Below the pieces are notes generated by a model. That model was not told where the DNA came from, ran no database searches, and saw only the letters and a program-made list of their open reading frames with translations. Of a stretch of DNA of 29,766 nt, positions 1 to 7,861 are shown one piece after another. The stretch is from CAZSTA01 sp964609495 [NCBI: uncultured bacterium]. GTDB lineage: Bacteria; CAZSTA01. A program made the translations under genes and the position numbers. Location: positions 1 to 29,766 of the forward strand of contig CAZSTA010000021.1 of assembly GCA_964609495.1 (NCBI GenBank), written 5' to 3'. Numbering within the stretch: the first letter of the stretch is position 1; the number at the start of each line of letters is the position of its first letter.

Positions 1-131
1 GGGAGGCTGTAGTCAACGTTAAAATTATGACTCAGAAGACCATCATTGATGGGCTTATCTATTACTTTACGGCTGGGCTCATCTGTCCAAAAACTATATT
101 CATTGAGGGGGATGTAGTAAGCTGGAGGTAG
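1..131 (+). CDS. 3' end of an unrecognised protein, cut by the window start
   Basis: An open frame runs from the window edge (first full codon at base 3) to a TAG at 129-131 and gives about 42 C-terminal residues. It includes a hydrophobic stretch around LIYYFTAGLICP and ends in IFIEGDVVSWR. I do not recognise the family. Short beta-rich tails of this sort occur in small lipoproteins and envelope proteins, but that is only an impression. It converges on ftsH with a shared terminator between them, which fits a real gene end. The short length seen keeps confidence low. Confidence 0.4.
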   Translation, partial: EAVVNVKIMTQKTIIDGLIYYFTAGLICPKTIFIEGDVVSWR

Positions 132-185
132 AGTAAATTCGTATTATTCTGAGAGTCCAAAGATAAAATAGATATGTAAAACAAA

Positions 186-215
186 GAAGCCCAAGCTATT
201 AATAGCTTGGGCTTC
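186..215 (-). terminator. Rho-independent terminator after ftsH
   Basis: A perfect 30-bp inverted repeat, with arms GAAGCCCAAGCTATT and its complement. Read on the minus strand it is followed by TTTGTTTT, so it should end the chaperone-ftsH operon. It may also stop the converging plus-strand gene that ends at 131. Confidence 0.9.
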
Positions 216-227
216 GATCTATATAGG

Positions 228-2042
228 TTATTCAGCTAAGACTTCATCTCGAAGGAGTTCCTTTAATTCCTCTCCCTCTATAGTCTCTTTCTCCATCAGA
301 GCCTCGGATAGTTTGATCAACTTATCCTTGTTTTTGCCGAGCAGTTCTTTGACGAAGTCATATCGTTCATATACTATGCGTTGCACTTCCTGATCTATAA
401 CCCTAGCGGTATCCTCGCTGTAATCTTTCCCCAGATTATACCTTCCTCCCATAAAGTTTCTACTCTGATCTTCACCAAACGTCAGGGGACCTAATTTCTC
501 GCTCATACCATATTCGCATACCATACTCTGGGCTATATTGGTGGCTTTCTGAAGATCATCCTGAGCACCAGTTGAGATCTCGGAGAAGATTATCTCCTCC
601 GCTGCCCTTCCCCCTAAAAGAACCGCCATTTTGGTCTCTAGTTCCTTCTGGGTCAGTAAATATCTATCTTCCAGAGGACGTTGCATAGTATATCCTAAAG
701 CGGCGAAACCTCTCGGAATTATGGACACTTTGTGCACTGGATCGGCATTAGGTAATAACTCCGCTACTAAAGCGTGACCAGACTCGTGATAGGCTACTAT
801 CTCCTTCTCCTGAGCGTTCATTAACTTACTCTTCTTCTCCAAGCCAGCGACGACCCGTTCTATCGCTTCCTCGATATCGCTCATATGAACGTTCTTCTTA
901 TTCTTATCTCGAGCGGCTAATAGAGCGGCCTCGTTAATCATATTCGCCAGATCTGCTCCAGAAAAGCCCGGCGTCCCTCTAGCCACGACCTCCAGATCGA
1001 CATCATCGGCTAAAGGGATATCTCTAGTATGCACTTTGAGGATCTCAACTCTGCCCCTTAGATCTGGCTTATCAACTAAGATCTGACGATCGAAACGTCC
1101 CGGCCTTAACAGAGCTGGATCGAGAACATCAGGACGGTTGGTAGCCGCCATTATGATGACCCCCTTCTTAGATTCAAAACCATCCATCTCTGAGAGAAGT
1201 TGGTTTAGTGTCTGTTCTCGTTCCTCGTTGCTAATGGGACTACTTCCCCGTTGCCTACCAACCGCGTCTATCTCATCAATGAATACTATACAAGGGGCTT
1301 TCTCCTTCGCCTGTTCAAAGAGATCTCTTACCCTAGAGGCTCCTACTCCCACGAACATCTCGACGAAGCTCGATCCAGTCATATTGAAGAAGGGAACTCC
1401 AGCCTCACCAGCTACAGCTCTGGCAAGCAAGGTCTTTCCAGTTCCCGGAGGCCCAAAGAGGAGAACTCCTTTAGGTATCTTACCACCTAGACGAGAGAAT
1501 CTAGTAGGATTCTCGAGAAATTCTATAACTTCCCCCAGTTCCTGCTCCGCCTCATCGACTCCCGCTACATCATCGAAGGTCACCTTAGTTTGATCTTCAG
1601 CTACCAGTTTGGCTCTGCTCTTTCCGAAAGCCATAACGTTAGTTCCTCCGCTTATCCGCCTGAAGAGGAAGAACCATATAACACCTATCACAAGAAGCGG
1701 GATTATCCAAGCAAGGATTACCCTTCCGAATCCTGCGCCCTCTACATAACCAGTATATTCGACGCTGTGCATCTCTAACTCGCTCACTAGATCGGGATCT
1801 TCAACTCTAGTGGTGGTAAAGTTTATTATCCTTTGCTCATTCTCCTTAATGGTTCCTTTTATCGTGGTTTGAGATACAGTAGCGGAGACAACTTTACCTT
1901 GTTGTAGATATTTCTTAAATTCGCTATAAGGTATTTGAGTGGGGCTACCTATGATGCTGGTCATTATCCACATCTGAAGCACATATATGATGAAGATAGC
2001 CGCCACTATATACCATACAGAGAACCTCATCTTCTTACCCAT
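228..2042 (-). CDS. ftsH: FtsH, membrane-anchored ATP-dependent zinc metalloprotease
   Basis: FtsH degrades damaged membrane proteins and short-lived regulators at the inner face of the cytoplasmic membrane as a hexamer. The 604 residues show a first membrane helix (about 8-30), an extracytoplasmic FtsH_ext segment (about 32-106) and a second helix (about 108-127). The AAA+ domain follows, with Walker A GPPGTGKT at 197-204, Walker B IVFIDEID at 252-259 and an arginine-finger region ending GRFDR at 319. The M41 protease domain has the zinc motif HESGH at 419-423 and a third ligand in the DD of 495-496. Length is typical and all key residues are present. GGGGAGG lies 6 nt before the ATG. It is last in the operon, 36 nt after dnaK, which suggests co-induction with the chaperones. 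Confidence 0.98.
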   Translation of the reverse strand: MGKKMRFSVWYIVAAIFIIYVLQMWIMTSIIGSPTQIPYSEFKKYLQQGKVVSATVSQTTIKGTIKENEQRIINFTTTRVEDPDLVSELEMHSVEYTGYVEGAGFGRVILAWIIPLLVIGVIWFFLFRRISGGTNVMAFGKSRAKLVAEDQTKVTFDDVAGVDEAEQELGEVIEFLENPTRFSRLGGKIPKGVLLFGPPGTGKTLLARAVAGEAGVPFFNMTGSSFVEMFVGVGASRVRDLFEQAKEKAPCIVFIDEIDAVGRQRGSSPISNEEREQTLNQLLSEMDGFESKKGVIIMAATNRPDVLDPALLRPGRFDRQILVDKPDLRGRVEILKVHTRDIPLADDVDLEVVARGTPGFSGADLANMINEAALLAARDKNKKNVHMSDIEEAIERVVAGLEKKSKLMNAQEKEIVAYHESGHALVAELLPNADPVHKVSIIPRGFAALGYTMQRPLEDRYLLTQKELETKMAVLLGGRAAEEIIFSEISTGAQDDLQKATNIAQSMVCEYGMSEKLGPLTFGEDQSRNFMGGRYNLGKDYSEDTARVIDQEVQRIVYERYDFVKELLGKNKDKLIKLSEALMEKETIEGEELKELLRDEVLAE

Positions 2043-2078
2043 AGTTTCCTCCCCGGGTCAGATAAGTGTGGAAGAGGA

Positions 2079-4007
2079 TTACTCCTGATCGTCATCCATT
2101 ACCTCATAGTCGGCATCCACTACATCCTCCTCGCCTTGCCCTCCTTGCGTTTGAGTGTCTCCTTCGGGAGGGGGCTGTTGCTGATATGCAGAACCGCCAG
2201 CTTGCTGTCCAGCAGCTTGGTAGAGGCTAGAAGATACCTGATGCCACTGTTGAGTTAGAGCCTCAGTAGCTGCTCTGATCTCACCTACATCACTACCCTT
2301 CAGAGCCTCTTTGACTCTGTTGATAGCCAGGTCTATCTGTTGTCTTTGAGTGCTATCAACCTTATCACCCAGCTCTCTAAGTTGCTTCTCAGTGTTATAG
2401 ACTAGACTATCGGCCGCATTTCTGAGCTCAGCCTCTTCTCTCCTCCTCTTATCTTCCTCAGCGTGAGCTCCAGCTTCCTTGATCATCTTATCGATCTCTT
2501 CCTGGCCCAAACCGCTGGAGGCAGTGATCGTTATCCTCTGTTCTCTTTCGGTGGCTAAGTCCTTTGCCGAGACGTTGACTATACCGTTAGCGTCAATATC
2601 GAAGGTAACCTCTATCTGAGGCACTCCTCTTGGAGCAGGAGGGATCCCATCCAAGTGGAAACGACCGATCGTCTTATTATACATCGCCATATCGCGTTCC
2701 CCTTGGAGAACATGAACTTCGACACTGGTCTGATTATCCTCAGCGGTGGTGAATGTCTCGCTCTTTTTCGTCGGGATCGTGGTATTACGTTCGATCAATC
2801 TGGTTAAGATACCGCCTTTCGTTTCGATACCTAAGGACAAGGGGGTTACATCCAGCAGGAGGATATCCTCGACCTCTCCAACTAGGACTCCACCTTGAAT
2901 CGCCGCTCCAACCGCGACGACCTCATCAGGATTTACTCCCTTATGGGGCTCTTTGCCGAAGAGCTTCTTGACGAGATCCTGAATGGCAGGCATTCTAGTT
3001 TGACCACCGACTAGCACGACTTCATCGACATCACGAGCCTCTATTCCAGCATCAGCCAAAGCCTTCTTGCAGGGTTCGACAGTGCGATCGATGAGATCGG
3101 ATACTAGCTGTTCTAACTTTGAGCGAGTAAGTGTCATAGTGAGGTGCTTAGGACCACTCTGATCAGCGGTGATGAAGGGCAAGTTTATCTCGGTCTGTTG
3201 AGCAGTTGAAAGCTCAGATTTAGCCTTCTCTGCGGCTTCCTTCAGCCTCTGAAGAGCCATCCTATCCTGTCTTAGATCGATCCCCTGTTCCTTCTTGAAC
3301 TCATCAGCTATCCAGTCGATTACACGCTGGTCGAAGTCATCGCCTCCTAAATGGGTATCACCATTGGTGGACTTAACCTCGAATACGCCTTCTCCTATCT
3401 CAAGGATGGAGATATCAAATGTTCCCCCGCCCAGGTCATAGACCGCTATCGTCTCATCCTTCTTCTTATCGAGTCCGTAGGCTAACGAAGCGGCTGTAGG
3501 CTCATTTATGATCCTTAATACCTCCAATCCAGCGATCTTACCTGCGTCCTTAGTCGCCTGCCTCTGACTATCGTTGAAGTAAGCAGGAACGGTGACCACG
3601 GCCTTAGTAATTCGATCGCCTAGATAGTCATCAGCCGTTTGCTTCATCTTTTGTAAGATCATAGCTGATATCTCAGGCGGGGAATATTGCTTACCTTGAA
3701 TCTCCACGCGGGCATCGTTGTTCGGACCAGCTACAACCTTAAATGGAACTAACTCGATCTCATGCTGAACCTCGCTGTATTTACGGCCCATAAATCTTTT
3801 GATCGAAAAGACTGTGTTCTCGGAGTTAGTTATAGCCTGTCTCTTAGCGACAGTCCCTACTAATCTCTCTCCAGATTTAGTGAAGGCAACTACTGAAGGA
3901 GTAGTCCTTCCCCCTTCGGAATTAGGTATAACGGTGGGTTCTCCTCCTTCCATAACCGCAACGCAGGAGTTGGTAGTTCCTAAATCGATTCCTATCACCT
4001 TAGCCAT
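2079..4007 (-). CDS. dnaK: DnaK (Hsp70) chaperone
   Basis: ATP-driven Hsp70 chaperone of the cytoplasm, 642 residues, full length. The ATPase domain shows phosphate-1 DLGTTNS (8-14), phosphate-2 DLGGGTFD (191-198) and the adenosine motif VGGQTRMP (333-340). The interdomain linker LLLDV is near 383-387. The substrate-binding beta domain and helical lid follow, with a Gln/Gly/Pro-rich, acidic tail (about 597-642) as in many bacterial DnaKs. The ATG overlaps the grpE stop as TAATG, so translation is probably coupled, and GGAGG lies upstream inside grpE. No dnaJ lies next to it, unlike the common grpE-dnaK-dnaJ order, so the J-domain partner must be elsewhere. Identification is certain. Confidence 0.99.
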   Translation of the reverse strand: MAKVIGIDLGTTNSCVAVMEGGEPTVIPNSEGGRTTPSVVAFTKSGERLVGTVAKRQAITNSENTVFSIKRFMGRKYSEVQHEIELVPFKVVAGPNNDARVEIQGKQYSPPEISAMILQKMKQTADDYLGDRITKAVVTVPAYFNDSQRQATKDAGKIAGLEVLRIINEPTAASLAYGLDKKKDETIAVYDLGGGTFDISILEIGEGVFEVKSTNGDTHLGGDDFDQRVIDWIADEFKKEQGIDLRQDRMALQRLKEAAEKAKSELSTAQQTEINLPFITADQSGPKHLTMTLTRSKLEQLVSDLIDRTVEPCKKALADAGIEARDVDEVVLVGGQTRMPAIQDLVKKLFGKEPHKGVNPDEVVAVGAAIQGGVLVGEVEDILLLDVTPLSLGIETKGGILTRLIERNTTIPTKKSETFTTAEDNQTSVEVHVLQGERDMAMYNKTIGRFHLDGIPPAPRGVPQIEVTFDIDANGIVNVSAKDLATEREQRITITASSGLGQEEIDKMIKEAGAHAEEDKRRREEAELRNAADSLVYNTEKQLRELGDKVDSTQRQQIDLAINRVKEALKGSDVGEIRAATEALTQQWHQVSSSLYQAAGQQAGGSAYQQQPPPEGDTQTQGGQGEEDVVDADYEVMDDDQE

Positions 4008-4639
4008 TATTGATTCCTCCTATTTTCATAATCCTCGGATGAGGAAGCATTTACTTCCTCTTCTGGTTTCTTGGAAACTATAACTTTAGGATATCTAAGT
4101 ATTTTATTATCCAAGATGTATCCGGGTTGCATCTCCACGATTATCGTATTATCTGGATGCTCCGCAGATATCATCTGAGATACAGCTTCATGCTTTATCG
4201 GATCGAATTCCTCTCCCAAGCACTCCATTCTAGATAGACCTTCTTTTGCCAGAACATCCTTTAACATCTTGAAGAGTAGCTTCTCCCCTTCAATGACCGT
4301 CTTGATGTCCTTGCTGTTCTCTCCAGTTTCCAAAGCTCTTTCAAAATTATCCAGAACGGGAAGAAGATCCATCAAGATTTCTCCTTTAGTTATTCGGGTG
4401 AACTCCGCTCTATCTCTGTCTATTCGCTTTCTATAATTCTCGAATTCAGCTTTTAAGCGCTGAAGATGATCGAGATATTCCTCTGCCAATTTCTCCTTCT
4501 CCTCCAATTTCTTTCTCAGGCTCTCTATATCCTCTTTTTTGGTCTCTTCTAGCTCCTCGATCTCCTTTGGTTCTTCTTCTATCTTCACTTCCTCGGGAGA
4601 GGCTTCCTCCGCATCTTCTATAAATTCTCGTTCTCCCAT
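4007..4639 (-). CDS. grpE: GrpE nucleotide exchange factor
   Basis: Nucleotide exchange factor for DnaK. From the chosen ATG it is 210 residues: a very acidic N-terminal tail (about 1-40), a long coiled coil (about 35-90, with [10 protein letters not shown] typical of GrpE), then the C-terminal beta domain with the hallmark region around [12 protein letters not shown] and a [18 protein letters not shown] end. The frame extends upstream to a TTG at 4708, but that start would lie right beside a hairpin. The ATG at 4639 follows AGGAGG by about 13 nt and gives a normal GrpE N-terminus. The stop overlaps the dnaK start by one base. The 13-nt spacing is long, so translation may be modest. Confidence 0.95.
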   Translation of the reverse strand: MGEREFIEDAEEASPEEVKIEEEPKEIEELEETKKEDIESLRKKLEEKEKLAEEYLDHLQRLKAEFENYRKRIDRDRAEFTRITKGEILMDLLPVLDNFERALETGENSKDIKTVIEGEKLLFKMLKDVLAKEGLSRMECLGEEFDPIKHEAVSQMISAEHPDNTIIVEMQPGYILDNKILRYPKVIVSKKPEEEVNASSSEDYENRRNQ

Positions 4640-4708
4640 AGTATCAATAAACCCTCCTATATCTAAAGTGAACTCGTGTCCCAAATTACCTCGAAAACCC
4701 CTCACCAA

Positions 4709-4740
4709 GCTGAGGGAGCGGAGATATCTCGCCCCTCAGC
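4709..4740 (-). other. Intercistronic hairpin before grpE
   Basis: An imperfect palindrome with outer arms GCTGAGGG and CCCTCAGC (8 bp) and an inner self-complementary GAGATATCTC, with two small bulges. It sits between the first Hsp20 gene stop (4775) and the grpE start (4639). On the minus strand it is followed by TTGGTGAGGGGTTTT, which is not a proper U-tract, so partial termination or an mRNA processing/stability element is more likely than full termination. It is not a CIRCE element. Confidence 0.5.
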
Positions 4741-4774
4741 CGGTGCCTGGTTTTCAATTTACTAATTTCGAAAT

Positions 4775-5236
4775 TTATTCGGCTTTGATCTCGATCTTCT
4801 TGGGCTTGACTTCTTCAGACTTAGGAAGTGTTATCTTCAGAACTCCATCCTTATAGGTAGCCTTGACTTTATTGGGATCGACGTCGGTGGAGAGTCTGAC
4901 TGATCTCTGGAAAGAGCCATAGCAGCGCTCAAGGCGATAATAATTCTCCTTCTTAACTTCCTCTTCCTGCTTCCTCTCCCCTTTGATAGTCAAGGTATCA
5001 CCTACCATGGAGATATTTACATCTTCGGGCTTAATTCCGGGAAGTTCAGCCTTTACCACAACATCGCTCTCAGTCTCATACACATCCAAAGCCGGGGACC
5101 AAATGCCTTCCATCAAGCCAGTTTCTTCTCCAACCTTACCAGCCAAACCAGTGTTGAACAACCTATTCATCTCCCTCTGAATGTCAAGTAGAGTTCTGAA
5201 TGGATCCCAGCCACGATGCCATCTTTCAATGGACAT
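4775..5236 (-). CDS. Small heat-shock protein, Hsp20/alpha-crystallin family (copy 1)
   Basis: ATP-independent holdase that binds unfolding proteins and hands them to DnaK/GrpE. It is 153 residues with an N-terminal arm starting WDPFRTLLDIQREMNRLF, an alpha-crystallin domain at about 47-142 (including ELPGIKPEDV and the signature GVLKITLPK at 131-139), and a C-terminal I-x-I anchor IEI at 148-150 used for oligomer assembly. AGGAGG lies 8 nt before the ATG. It is a paralogue of the next gene upstream; both share the PFR/IQ-EMNRLF N-terminus and a near-identical EEVKPKKIEI tail. A hairpin separates it from each neighbour in the operon. Confidence 0.96.
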   Translation of the reverse strand: MSIERWHRGWDPFRTLLDIQREMNRLFNTGLAGKVGEETGLMEGIWSPALDVYETESDVVVKAELPGIKPEDVNISMVGDTLTIKGERKQEEEVKKENYYRLERCYGSFQRSVRLSTDVDPNKVKATYKDGVLKITLPKSEEVKPKKIEIKAE

Positions 5237-5270
5237 AATTCATTCCTCCTTTCAACTGATATTTCAAGGA

Positions 5271-5299
5271 AGCTATCAGAGTAAAGTCCTCCGATAGCT
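5271..5299 (-). other. Intercistronic hairpin between the two Hsp20 genes
   Basis: Arms AGCTATCAGAG (5271-5281) and CTCCGATAGCT (5289-5299) pair over 11 positions with one A/C mismatch and a 7-nt loop. It lies just after the stop of the upstream Hsp20 gene (5304) and before the next ribosome site. There is no U-tract, so transcript stability or partial attenuation is more likely than termination. Confidence 0.5.
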
Positions 5300-5303
5300 C
5301 CGA

Positions 5304-5753
5304 TTACTCCTCAACCGCTATCTCGATCTTCTTAGGCTTGACCTCTTCAGCCTTCGGGATCGTGACCTCTAAAACGCCGTCATTAAAGGCGGCTTTCACC
5401 TCATCGGCTTTCACCTCGGTGTTCAGCCTGAGAGTTCTCTCGAAGGGGCCGAAGGGCCTCTCTTGACGCAGATAGGTTTCTCCCTCACCTAAAGGAGCTA
5501 CTTTTCTCTCCCCTTTCACAGTCAGGACATTATCGAATATGGAGATATCTACCTCGTCCTTCTCAAAGCCAGGAAGCTCGATGTGAATTGCGAAATTATC
5601 GTTGGTCTCCACTATATCTAGGGGAGGTCTCCACAACCTCCTAGCAAATTCTCTCTCTCCTTCTCTCTCAGCGAAGAAATCTCTAAACAACCTGTTCATC
5701 TCATGTTGAATATCAATCATCTCTCTGAAAGGATTCCATCTGATAATTGCCAT
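5304..5753 (-). CDS. Small heat-shock protein, Hsp20/alpha-crystallin family (copy 2)
   Basis: Second holdase of the operon, 149 residues. The N-terminal arm reads WNPFREMIDIQHEMNRLF, the alpha-crystallin domain spans about 43-137 (LDIVETNDNFAIHIELPGF, then GVLEVTIPK at 126-134), and the I-x-I anchor IEI is at 143-145. AGGAGG is 8 nt from the ATG. It begins 16 nt after the response regulator stop, so the two are almost surely on one message. Two different sHsps in one operon may form mixed oligomers; that is inferred, not seen. The divergent N-terminal arms (GLAGKVGEETG in one, AEREGEREFARR in the other) suggest different client preferences. Confidence 0.96.
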   Translation of the reverse strand: MAIIRWNPFREMIDIQHEMNRLFRDFFAEREGEREFARRLWRPPLDIVETNDNFAIHIELPGFEKDEVDISIFDNVLTVKGERKVAPLGEGETYLRQERPFGPFERTLRLNTEVKADEVKAAFNDGVLEVTIPKAEEVKPKKIEIAVEE

Positions 5754-5769
5754 TGGATATCCCTCCTTT

Positions 5770-6123
5770 TTAGATTTGACTCTTAACCAATTTGACTATT
5801 TGTTCAAGATCGAAGGGCTTTTGTAGATAAGCGTTAGCCCCAAGATCTTCGAATTTTCTTCTGTTCTCTGAGGAAATATAAGCGGTTATTACTATGACCT
5901 TCATACTTTCCGCTTTGTGTTCTCTTATCTCTTTTAGAAACTCAACTCCGCTCATATCTGGCAATTTGTTATCTGTTATGACAAGTTCGAAGCGATCGTT
6001 TTCTATCCTATCCAAAGCCTTTTCTCCTGTTTCAACAGACTCCGCTATAAAACCATTTTTCTTCAGTTCTCGACAGAGCGTTTTTCTCAATAACCGTTCA
6101 TCATCTACTACTAGTATCTTCAC
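5770..6123 (-). CDS. Single-domain response regulator (CheY-like receiver)
   Basis: 117 residues forming only a receiver domain, with no DNA-binding or enzymatic output. The acidic pair is D7-D8, the phosphoacceptor D51 (in VITDNKLPD), the switch Thr T80 (VIVITAY) and the conserved Lys K102 (LQKPF), so phosphorylation should be possible. It starts with GTG after AAGGGGAT and is the first gene of the Hsp20-GrpE-DnaK-FtsH operon. Such stand-alone receivers work by phosphorelay or protein contact. Here it may receive phosphate from one of the two kinases encoded at 7862-11795, but that is only inferred from proximity. A stand-alone receiver leading a chaperone operon is unusual. Confidence 0.93.
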   Translation of the reverse strand: MKILVVDDERLLRKTLCRELKKNGFIAESVETGEKALDRIENDRFELVITDNKLPDMSGVEFLKEIREHKAESMKVIVITAYISSENRRKFEDLGANAYLQKPFDLEQIVKLVKSQI

Positions 6124-6211
6124 AGCTCTAATCCCCTTATTGTTCCCAGGGAGTCGGTGATAAGCAGATTATATCGCTTCGCTCAATTTTTTGCTTTCGT
6201 CTTTATAATAC

Positions 6212-6227
6212 GCAAGTATCGTGCCAA
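6212..6227 (-). promoter_or_regulatory. Putative sigma54 (RpoN) -24/-12 promoter for the chaperone operon
   Basis: Minus-strand TTGGCACGATACTTGC matches the RpoN consensus (TGGCACG, four bases, TTGC). Exactly 10 bases lie between the invariant GG (-24) and GC (-12). It faces the response regulator-Hsp20-GrpE-DnaK-FtsH operon, predicting a start near 6200 and a leader of about 78 nt. A TATAAT at 6173-6168 on the same strand could be a sigma70 -10 but has no good -35. RpoN promoters need an enhancer-binding AAA+ activator, and none is encoded in the window. Confidence 0.7.
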
Positions 6228-6390
6228 TACTATCAGCGGATTTCAGGAGTCGATTAAATAGATACGTATATTCAAGGCTTCTAGGTTATATAACATCTTA
6301 ACCGAAGTCAACAAATATCAGGGGCTATTTCCAAGAATCCGTCTAACCCACTTCAAAAATCAGTTGACAATGGTTGATACTGTTCTAATG

Positions 6391-6430
6391 AGATGTAAAG
6401 AAACTTGACATGTCAAGTTTCTTTACATCT
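6391..6430. repeat. Perfect 40-bp palindrome in a divergent promoter region
   Basis: A perfectly self-complementary 40-bp sequence with no loop, left half AGATGTAAAGAAACTTGACA, centred between 6410 and 6411. Each strand contains a TTGACA around the centre. It ends 3 nt before the -35 of the promoter driving 6496 and lies about 190 bp upstream of the predicted sigma54 start, a usual distance for activator sites. It could be an operator, an upstream activator site or a cruciform/hairpin element. No second copy was seen in the window. Confidence 0.85.
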
Positions 6431-6433
6431 TTA

Positions 6434-6462
6434 TTGAATAACGATCGATATTATGATATAAT
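6434..6462 (+). promoter_or_regulatory. Sigma70 promoter for the TIM-barrel gene at 6496
   Basis: TTGAAT at 6434-6439, a 17-nt spacer and TATAAT at 6457-6462. The predicted start near 6469 leaves a short leader with AGGAGG before the ATG at 6496. The 40-bp palindrome directly abuts the upstream side. Confidence 0.75.
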
Positions 6463-6495
6463 GAACATAATATTAAAATAGATAGGAGGGATTTA

Positions 6496-7359
6496 ATGGT
6501 GTGGCAGGTATGTTTGGGATTAAATGGCTTCATATCTAGTAGGTTGTATGGCTATAATATCTCGGTAGATCAGATCCTAGATCACGCGGTCCGAATAGGA
6601 TGTGATGGAGTAGAACTTCACTCGGCTTTGGATCCTTATCCTGAGGATATGAGCGATATATCTCAAGTGGATAGGTTTAGGGAGAAATATAGGAGGCGAG
6701 GTCTTAAAATCGCTGGGATTCAAACTTTTGTTCCAGCCGCTAGTGGAGCAGCAGAGGAGGTAGCTATTAGAGAGGCATACGCGGATGGAGTATCCAAGCA
6801 AATCGATTTCTGTAAAACTATAGGGGCAAGAGTAGCAGGGGTTTGGCCAGGGGGAAGGATACCAGAGATATCCGATGATGAGATCATCTCCCGCTTAGTT
6901 GATACCTTCAAACGATGCGTAAAGAAGGCTGAGGATAATGATATATTGATCTGTATGGAACCTGAACCAGTTCAAGTTGATTATAGCTATGAGATAGCTA
7001 AAGCTGTCGTAGAGGAAATTGATTCGAGCCACTTCAAGATAATATTTGACTTCTCTCATGCAAATGTAATTACAAAGGATCCCCTAGGAGCGATAAAAGA
7101 ATTCGAGGGGAAGATAGGGCATGTTCATCTGACAGATAACGATGGTAAAACATGCGAACTTCCCGGAAGTTCACATTCTTCCAATCACCTTGAGATAGGG
7201 AAGGGGAATTTGGATATAAAGAGGATATTGGAGGCTTTGAGAGATAGTGGATATGACGAATGGATTCAAGTTGATGTATGGGAGAATCCCGATCCGCTCA
7301 AATGTTCAGAGAGAAATAAGCGCCTATTAGATGAGATTTTAGAAGAGATGAAACGCTAG
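6496..7359 (+). CDS. Sugar phosphate isomerase/epimerase-like TIM barrel
   Basis: 287 residues of the xylose isomerase-like TIM barrel (AP endonuclease 2) superfamily, which includes sugar and inositol isomerases, epimerases and inosose dehydratases. Likely divalent-metal ligands are E155 (CMEPEP), D185 (IFDFSHAN), H211 (HVHLTDND) and a late acidic residue near D260 (IQVDVWE), with HLEIGKG at 231-237 being characteristic. The start is supported by AGGAGG 7-8 nt before the ATG. No signal peptide, so cytoplasmic. It is transcribed alone from its own promoter, divergent from the chaperone operon, so context does not name a substrate. A second, different member of the superfamily lies at 15397. 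The family call is firm; the reaction is unknown. Confidence 0.88.
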   Translation: MVWQVCLGLNGFISSRLYGYNISVDQILDHAVRIGCDGVELHSALDPYPEDMSDISQVDRFREKYRRRGLKIAGIQTFVPAASGAAEEVAIREAYADGVSKQIDFCKTIGARVAGVWPGGRIPEISDDEIISRLVDTFKRCVKKAEDNDILICMEPEPVQVDYSYEIAKAVVEEIDSSHFKIIFDFSHANVITKDPLGAIKEFEGKIGHVHLTDNDGKTCELPGSSHSSNHLEIGKGNLDIKRILEALRDSGYDEWIQVDVWENPDPLKCSERNKRLLDEILEEMKR

Positions 7360-7477
7360 AGGAATTTTATTAGAAATTCTCCTTAAAAATCTATCAGCCC
7401 GAACTTTTACACGCTTACTTTTCCCCGTAAGCATGTAGAACATCTTGCTAGCAGATTTGGATTTGAATTTCCTTAAA

Positions 7478-7652
7478 TCACCCTCCCCCTAACCCCCTCC
7501 CATCGAGGGAGGGGGGACTAAAGGGCTTTAGTTCAATCTCAGTGTTCCCTCTCCCCTCGTGGGAGAGGGATAGGGTGAGGGGGAAATTAGTCTTTAACTC
7601 CCTAACGAAGAACCAAGAATATGATACCCCCGATTATAAGTTCAAAGACCAA
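7478..7652. repeat. REP-like palindromic element, copy A
   Basis: A ~175-bp unit nearly identical to 20667-20840. It holds two strong hairpins: CCCCCTCCC (7493-7501) with GGGAGGGGG after a 5-nt ATCGA loop, and CCCTCTCCC (7547-7555) with GGGAGAGGG after a CTCGT loop. A shared tail follows to 7652. This GC-rich arrangement looks like a REP/BIME family of the kind spread by RAYT transposases; no transposase is in the window. The 502-bp gap between 7359 and 7862 holds only these repeats and a promoter. Confidence 0.85.
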
Positions 7653-7784
7653 AAGGGAGGGGGAACTAGAGAGATCGAGCTTATCTCGATGTTCCCTCTC
7701 CCCTCGTGGGAGAGGGATAGGGAGAGGGGGAGAATCACATTCCCCAACACAAAGTTTACATGCTTCGTTTTCCCCCCAAAGAAC
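7653..7784. repeat. REP-like element, second partial unit
   Basis: Directly follows copy A. It repeats the CCCTCTCCC/GGGAGAGGG hairpin (7694-7716, loop CTCGT). It then carries a module beginning AGGGGGAGAATCACATTCC and AAGTTTACATGC (about 7725-7772), which is shared with 22396-22443. A weaker relative of the AAGTTTACATGC part appears at about 7400-7425 (CTTTTACACGCTTACTTTTCCCC). The module ends just before the TTGACA of the next promoter. Confidence 0.7.
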
Positions 7785-7813
7785 TTGACAATCTAATTAT
7801 GGAGTGTTATACT
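7785..7813 (+). promoter_or_regulatory. Sigma70 promoter for the two-kinase operon
   Basis: TTGACA at 7785-7790, a 17-nt spacer and TATACT at 7808-7813. The predicted start near 7820 lies about 40 nt before the GTG at 7862. The -35 box sits exactly at the end of the repeat module that also precedes a promoter at 22460. Confidence 0.8.
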
Positions 7814-7861
7814 TAAAATGTAATCGTATTATCTTAATCGGTTTAGGAGGAAGTTGGAGAC

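Noticed and set aside
1138-1593. Long frames antisense to ftsH, dnaK and grpE
   Set aside because: Shadows of strongly conserved genes on the other strand, without ribosome sites or family resemblance.
4007-6495. CIRCE/HrcA operator for the chaperone operon
   Set aside because: I looked for TTAGCACTC and GAGTGCTAA arms in the gaps and upstream region and found none.
7542-7796. Open frame on the plus strand with repeated MFPLPSWERDR-type peptides
   Set aside because: It is a translation of the REP-like hairpins (the CCCTCTCCC...GGGAGAGGG unit), has no ribosome site and no family.
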